A stretch of 64,000 bases of DNA from Exiguobacterium mexicanum (GTDB taxonomy: Bacteria; Bacillota; Bacilli; Exiguobacteriales; Exiguobacteriaceae), in contig NZ_CP040676.1 in the NCBI RefSeq assembly GCF_005960665.1, forward strand, positions 1,870,501 to 1,934,500. The letters run 5' to 3'. The position numbers and the translations under genes are program-made. The notes below the pieces were generated by a model. The model did not search any database. It saw only the letters and a program-made list of their open reading frames with translations, and was not told the DNA's origin. Numbering within the stretch: position 1 is the first letter of the stretch; the number at the start of each line of letters is the position of its first letter. Below are positions 62,194 through 64,000 of the stretch, in pieces.

Positions 62194-62233
62194 AGTATTT
62201 CCTCCGGCTATAGTCTTAAGACAAGCATATCAT

Positions 62234-62282
62234 TTGATTATCTGTTTGACTGCTCTATAATTAGATTGTGCACAACTTAATT
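62234..62282 (+). promoter_or_regulatory. ohr promoter and OhrR operator
   Basis: TTGATT (62234-62239), 16-bp spacer, TATAAT (62256-62261). A palindrome AATTAGATTGTG/CACAACTTAATT (62259-62282, 11 of 12 positions symmetric) starts within the -10 box, where OhrR would block transcription. Confidence 0.65.
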
Positions 62283-62311
62283 GCCTAAAAACGAAATGGA
62301 GGAATTGAATC

Positions 62312-62725
62312 ATGAAACCATTATTCACAGCTTCTGCAACTGCAATCGGTGGCCGCGAAGGTCGCGTCACATCTACGGACGGTGTGATCGACTTGAACGT
62401 CTCTATGCCTGGTTCTAAAAACGCTGAGGAAGCGACGAACCCGGAGCAACTCTTCGCAGCAGGTTATGCGGCATGTTTCGGTAGCGCCTTGAACCTCGTC
62501 ATCGGCAAAGAACGCGTCAAGACAGACGGCACGAGCGTAACTGGTCATGTCACGCTCAACCAAAACGATGAAGGCTTCTTCATCTCAGTCGAACTCGAAG
62601 TCGAGATTAAAGGTGTCGACCAAGCGACGGCGGAACGTCTCGTCGAGGCGGCACACCAAGTCTGCCCGTATTCGAAAGCGACACGCGGCAACGTCGACGT
62701 CAAGTTGACTGCTAAAGCAGCATAA
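62312..62725 (+). CDS. ohr: Organic hydroperoxide resistance protein Ohr
   Basis: 137 residues. Catalytic Cys55 in YAACFGSAL and Cys118 in HQVCPYSKATRGNV. Reduces organic hydroperoxides with lipoyl or other dithiols. GGAGGAATTG ribosome site. Divergent from ohrR. Confidence 0.96.
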   Translation: MKPLFTASATAIGGREGRVTSTDGVIDLNVSMPGSKNAEEATNPEQLFAAGYAACFGSALNLVIGKERVKTDGTSVTGHVTLNQNDEGFFISVELEVEIKGVDQATAERLVEAAHQVCPYSKATRGNVDVKLTAKAA

Positions 62726-62732
62726 TACGACG

Positions 62733-62756
62733 GCCCGCTTCCGAGCGGGCTTTTTT
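62733..62756 (+). terminator. Terminator after ohr
   Basis: GCCCGCT-TCCG-AGCGGGC stem followed by six T. Confidence 0.95.
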
Positions 62757-62815
62757 GCGTCCTGCTGAACGACAGAGTAGAATGAAAGAACGATAGACAT
62801 GAGAGGAGGCGGACG

Positions 62816-63673
62816 ATGTTCAAAGGCAAACGTAAATATGTGACGATCGGCCTCGGGGTCGCGTTTCTCCTCTCCGCCTTCTATAACGGCCTGACCGTCC
62901 GCAATTATGCGGTCGAATCCGACAAACTTGAGACCGGTCAATCCTTCCGCGTCATCCTATTGTCCGATTTGCATGGGTATTCGTACGGGGAAGACCAGCA
63001 AGTCTTAATCGATAAGATACGGGAACAGAAACCTGATTTGATCGCCCTTCCCGGGGATATTCTTGACCGCTTCCGTTCTCCCGACGCTTCTTTCGATTTG
63101 ATTAAAGGGTTACAGGGTATCGCCCCGATGTATTTCGTGACCGGTAACCATGAGATTGATGGCTCGGATGATTTCGTCCGCCACGACGTCAAGGACGTCT
63201 TTCGTTCCTATGGCGTGACGGTGCTTGAGAACGAGACGAGCTCAGTCAACGTCAACGGTATCGACATCCTCATCGGTGGGCTTGAAGACCCGCTCCGAAC
63301 GTACAATGAAAATATCTATGCCAGCTGGGAAGAGACTGCCTTGACCTCGCTCGGCGATGTTGATACCGAGACATCGTTCAGCCTGCTGTTGTCACACCGG
63401 GCCGAACAAGTCGACACATATGCCAGCTTGCCGTTTGACCTCGTCCTGTCGGGCCATGCCCACGGCGGACAAGTCCGAATTCCCTATTTATTGAACGGGC
63501 TGTACGCCCCGGACCAAGGGTTCTTCCCGAAATATGCCGGGGGCTTGTACGAGCATGAATCGTTCACACACGTCATCGGGCGCGGCTTCAACTATAGCGT
63601 CAGTGTACCGCGTGTGTTCAATCCACCGGAGATTGTCGTCATCGACGTCATCGGGAAAGGGGCTTCCCAGTGA
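62816..63673 (+). CDS. Membrane-anchored metallophosphoesterase
   Basis: 285 residues. One N-terminal membrane segment (YVTIGLGVAFLLSAFYNG), then calcineurin-like motifs: LSDLHG, PGDILDR, TGNHEID and SGHAHGGQVR. It resembles YkuE/YaeI-type phosphoesterases acting outside the membrane. Ribosome site AGGAGGCGG. Substrate unknown. Confidence 0.88.
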   Translation: MFKGKRKYVTIGLGVAFLLSAFYNGLTVRNYAVESDKLETGQSFRVILLSDLHGYSYGEDQQVLIDKIREQKPDLIALPGDILDRFRSPDASFDLIKGLQGIAPMYFVTGNHEIDGSDDFVRHDVKDVFRSYGVTVLENETSSVNVNGIDILIGGLEDPLRTYNENIYASWEETALTSLGDVDTETSFSLLLSHRAEQVDTYASLPFDLVLSGHAHGGQVRIPYLLNGLYAPDQGFFPKYAGGLYEHESFTHVIGRGFNYSVSVPRVFNPPEIVVIDVIGKGASQ

Positions 63674-63685
63674 GCCCCTTTTCCT
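63656..63685 (+). terminator. Terminator overlapping the phosphoesterase stop
   Basis: 9-bp stem AAAGGGGCT/AGCCCCTTT with the stop codon inside the loop region, followed by TTCC. Confidence 0.7.
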
Positions 63686-63780
63686 ATTTTCCTCAAAATC
63701 GGATTCGCATGCATGCTGTACGGGTATAGTATCCATGTTGTGACTTACCTGTTTTTCTAAAAAAGGGAGGAAGTGGACAT

Positions 63781-64000
63781 ATGCGTGCTGTTACCTATCA
63801 AGGAGCGAAGAACATCGAAGTCAAGGATGTGAAAGATCCGGAGATTGAGAACCGAGAAGAGATTATCGTCAAAATTACGTCAACGGCCATTTGCGGATCG
63901 GATTTGCATATTTACCAAGGAAATATGCCGACCCGTCACGGCTATGTGATCGGTCACGAGCCGATGGGAATTGTCGAAGAGGTCGGTCCCGATGTGACGA
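63781..64000 (+). CDS. Zinc-dependent alcohol dehydrogenase (3' end cut by window)
   Basis: First 73 codons. ICGSDLHIYQGNMP supplies the catalytic zinc cysteine and nearby residues, and GYVIGHEPMGIVEEVG is the family HE motif. This is the GroES-like catalytic domain of medium-chain dehydrogenases, of the glutathione-independent formaldehyde dehydrogenase or threonine dehydrogenase-like branch. GGGAGGAAGTGG ribosome site. Confidence 0.88.
   Translation, partial: MRAVTYQGAKNIEVKDVKDPEIENREEIIVKITSTAICGSDLHIYQGNMPTRHGYVIGHEPMGIVEEVGPDVT

Noticed and set aside
1-64000. CRISPR arrays, tRNA and rRNA genes
   Set aside because: No regularly spaced repeats and no tRNA-like cloverleaf or rRNA sequence were noticed on reading.

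Overview
The window looks like chromosomal DNA of a low-GC-lineage Gram-positive of the order Bacillales, most likely an Exiguobacterium-type, non-sporulating member. This is inferred from gene content and order, not from a database search. The backbone follows the Bacillus subtilis ysnB-ysnA-rph-racE / ysmA-sdhB-sdhA-sdhC-yslB-uvrC / trxA-etfA-etfB-fadR-lcfA / yshE-mutS2-polX-yshB(cvpA)-yshA(zapA) order almost gene for gene. The sporulation genes gerM and gerE, which sit in this stretch in Bacillus, are missing, as are ysmB and ysiB. Several genes use TTG or GTG starts behind strong GGAGG-type ribosome sites.

Layout. 1-7.2 kb: phosphodiesterase, XTP pyrophosphatase, RNase PH and glutamate racemase, a stand-alone ptsH (HPr), a thioesterase and the succinate dehydrogenase operon, then yslB. 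7.2-16.5 kb: uvrC, a disulfide-type FAD oxidoreductase and a complete seven-gene mrp Na+/H+ antiporter operon; the last two are insertions relative to Bacillus. 16.5-21.2 kb: thioredoxin and the fatty-acid beta-oxidation electron-transfer and activation genes with regulator FadR; three FadR-like operators and a cre box are visible. 21.2-28.2 kb: GntR-regulated ABC exporter with a lipoprotein, a MarR-nitroreductase-monooxygenase cluster and an orphan multispanning membrane protein.

28.3-47.5 kb is an accessory, defence-type island. It starts with an operon on the minus strand: MazG-like hydrolase, PLD-DEAD helicase, a stand-alone copy of that helicase's C-terminal domain, and a small HTH-like protein. 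A pair of inverted, frameshifted IS30-family elements follows. Between them lies about 11.8 kb of AT-rich DNA carrying a PLD/SNF2 helicase, a DUF4391 protein, a type III methyltransferase (Mod) and a type III restriction subunit (Res) in one tight operon, plus an XRE regulator, a zinc-ribbon protein and a decayed DUF5677-like gene. Outside the right IS30 copy lies a broken large serine recombinase. The backbone insertion as a whole, between lcfA and yshE, is about 29 kb.

47.5-55.4 kb: EcsC-like protein, lipoprotein, small membrane proteins, then the yshE-mutS2-polX-cvpA-zapA cluster. 55.4-64 kb: a dicarboxylate/amino-acid:cation symporter, acetyltransferase, an M23 cell-wall hydrolase with a WalR-like triple box, VanZ-like protein, glutathione peroxidase, CAP-domain protein, the ohrR-ohr peroxide pair, a membrane-anchored phosphoesterase and the start of a zinc alcohol dehydrogenase. 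No tRNA, rRNA or CRISPR array was seen. All motif and alignment statements were made by eye.
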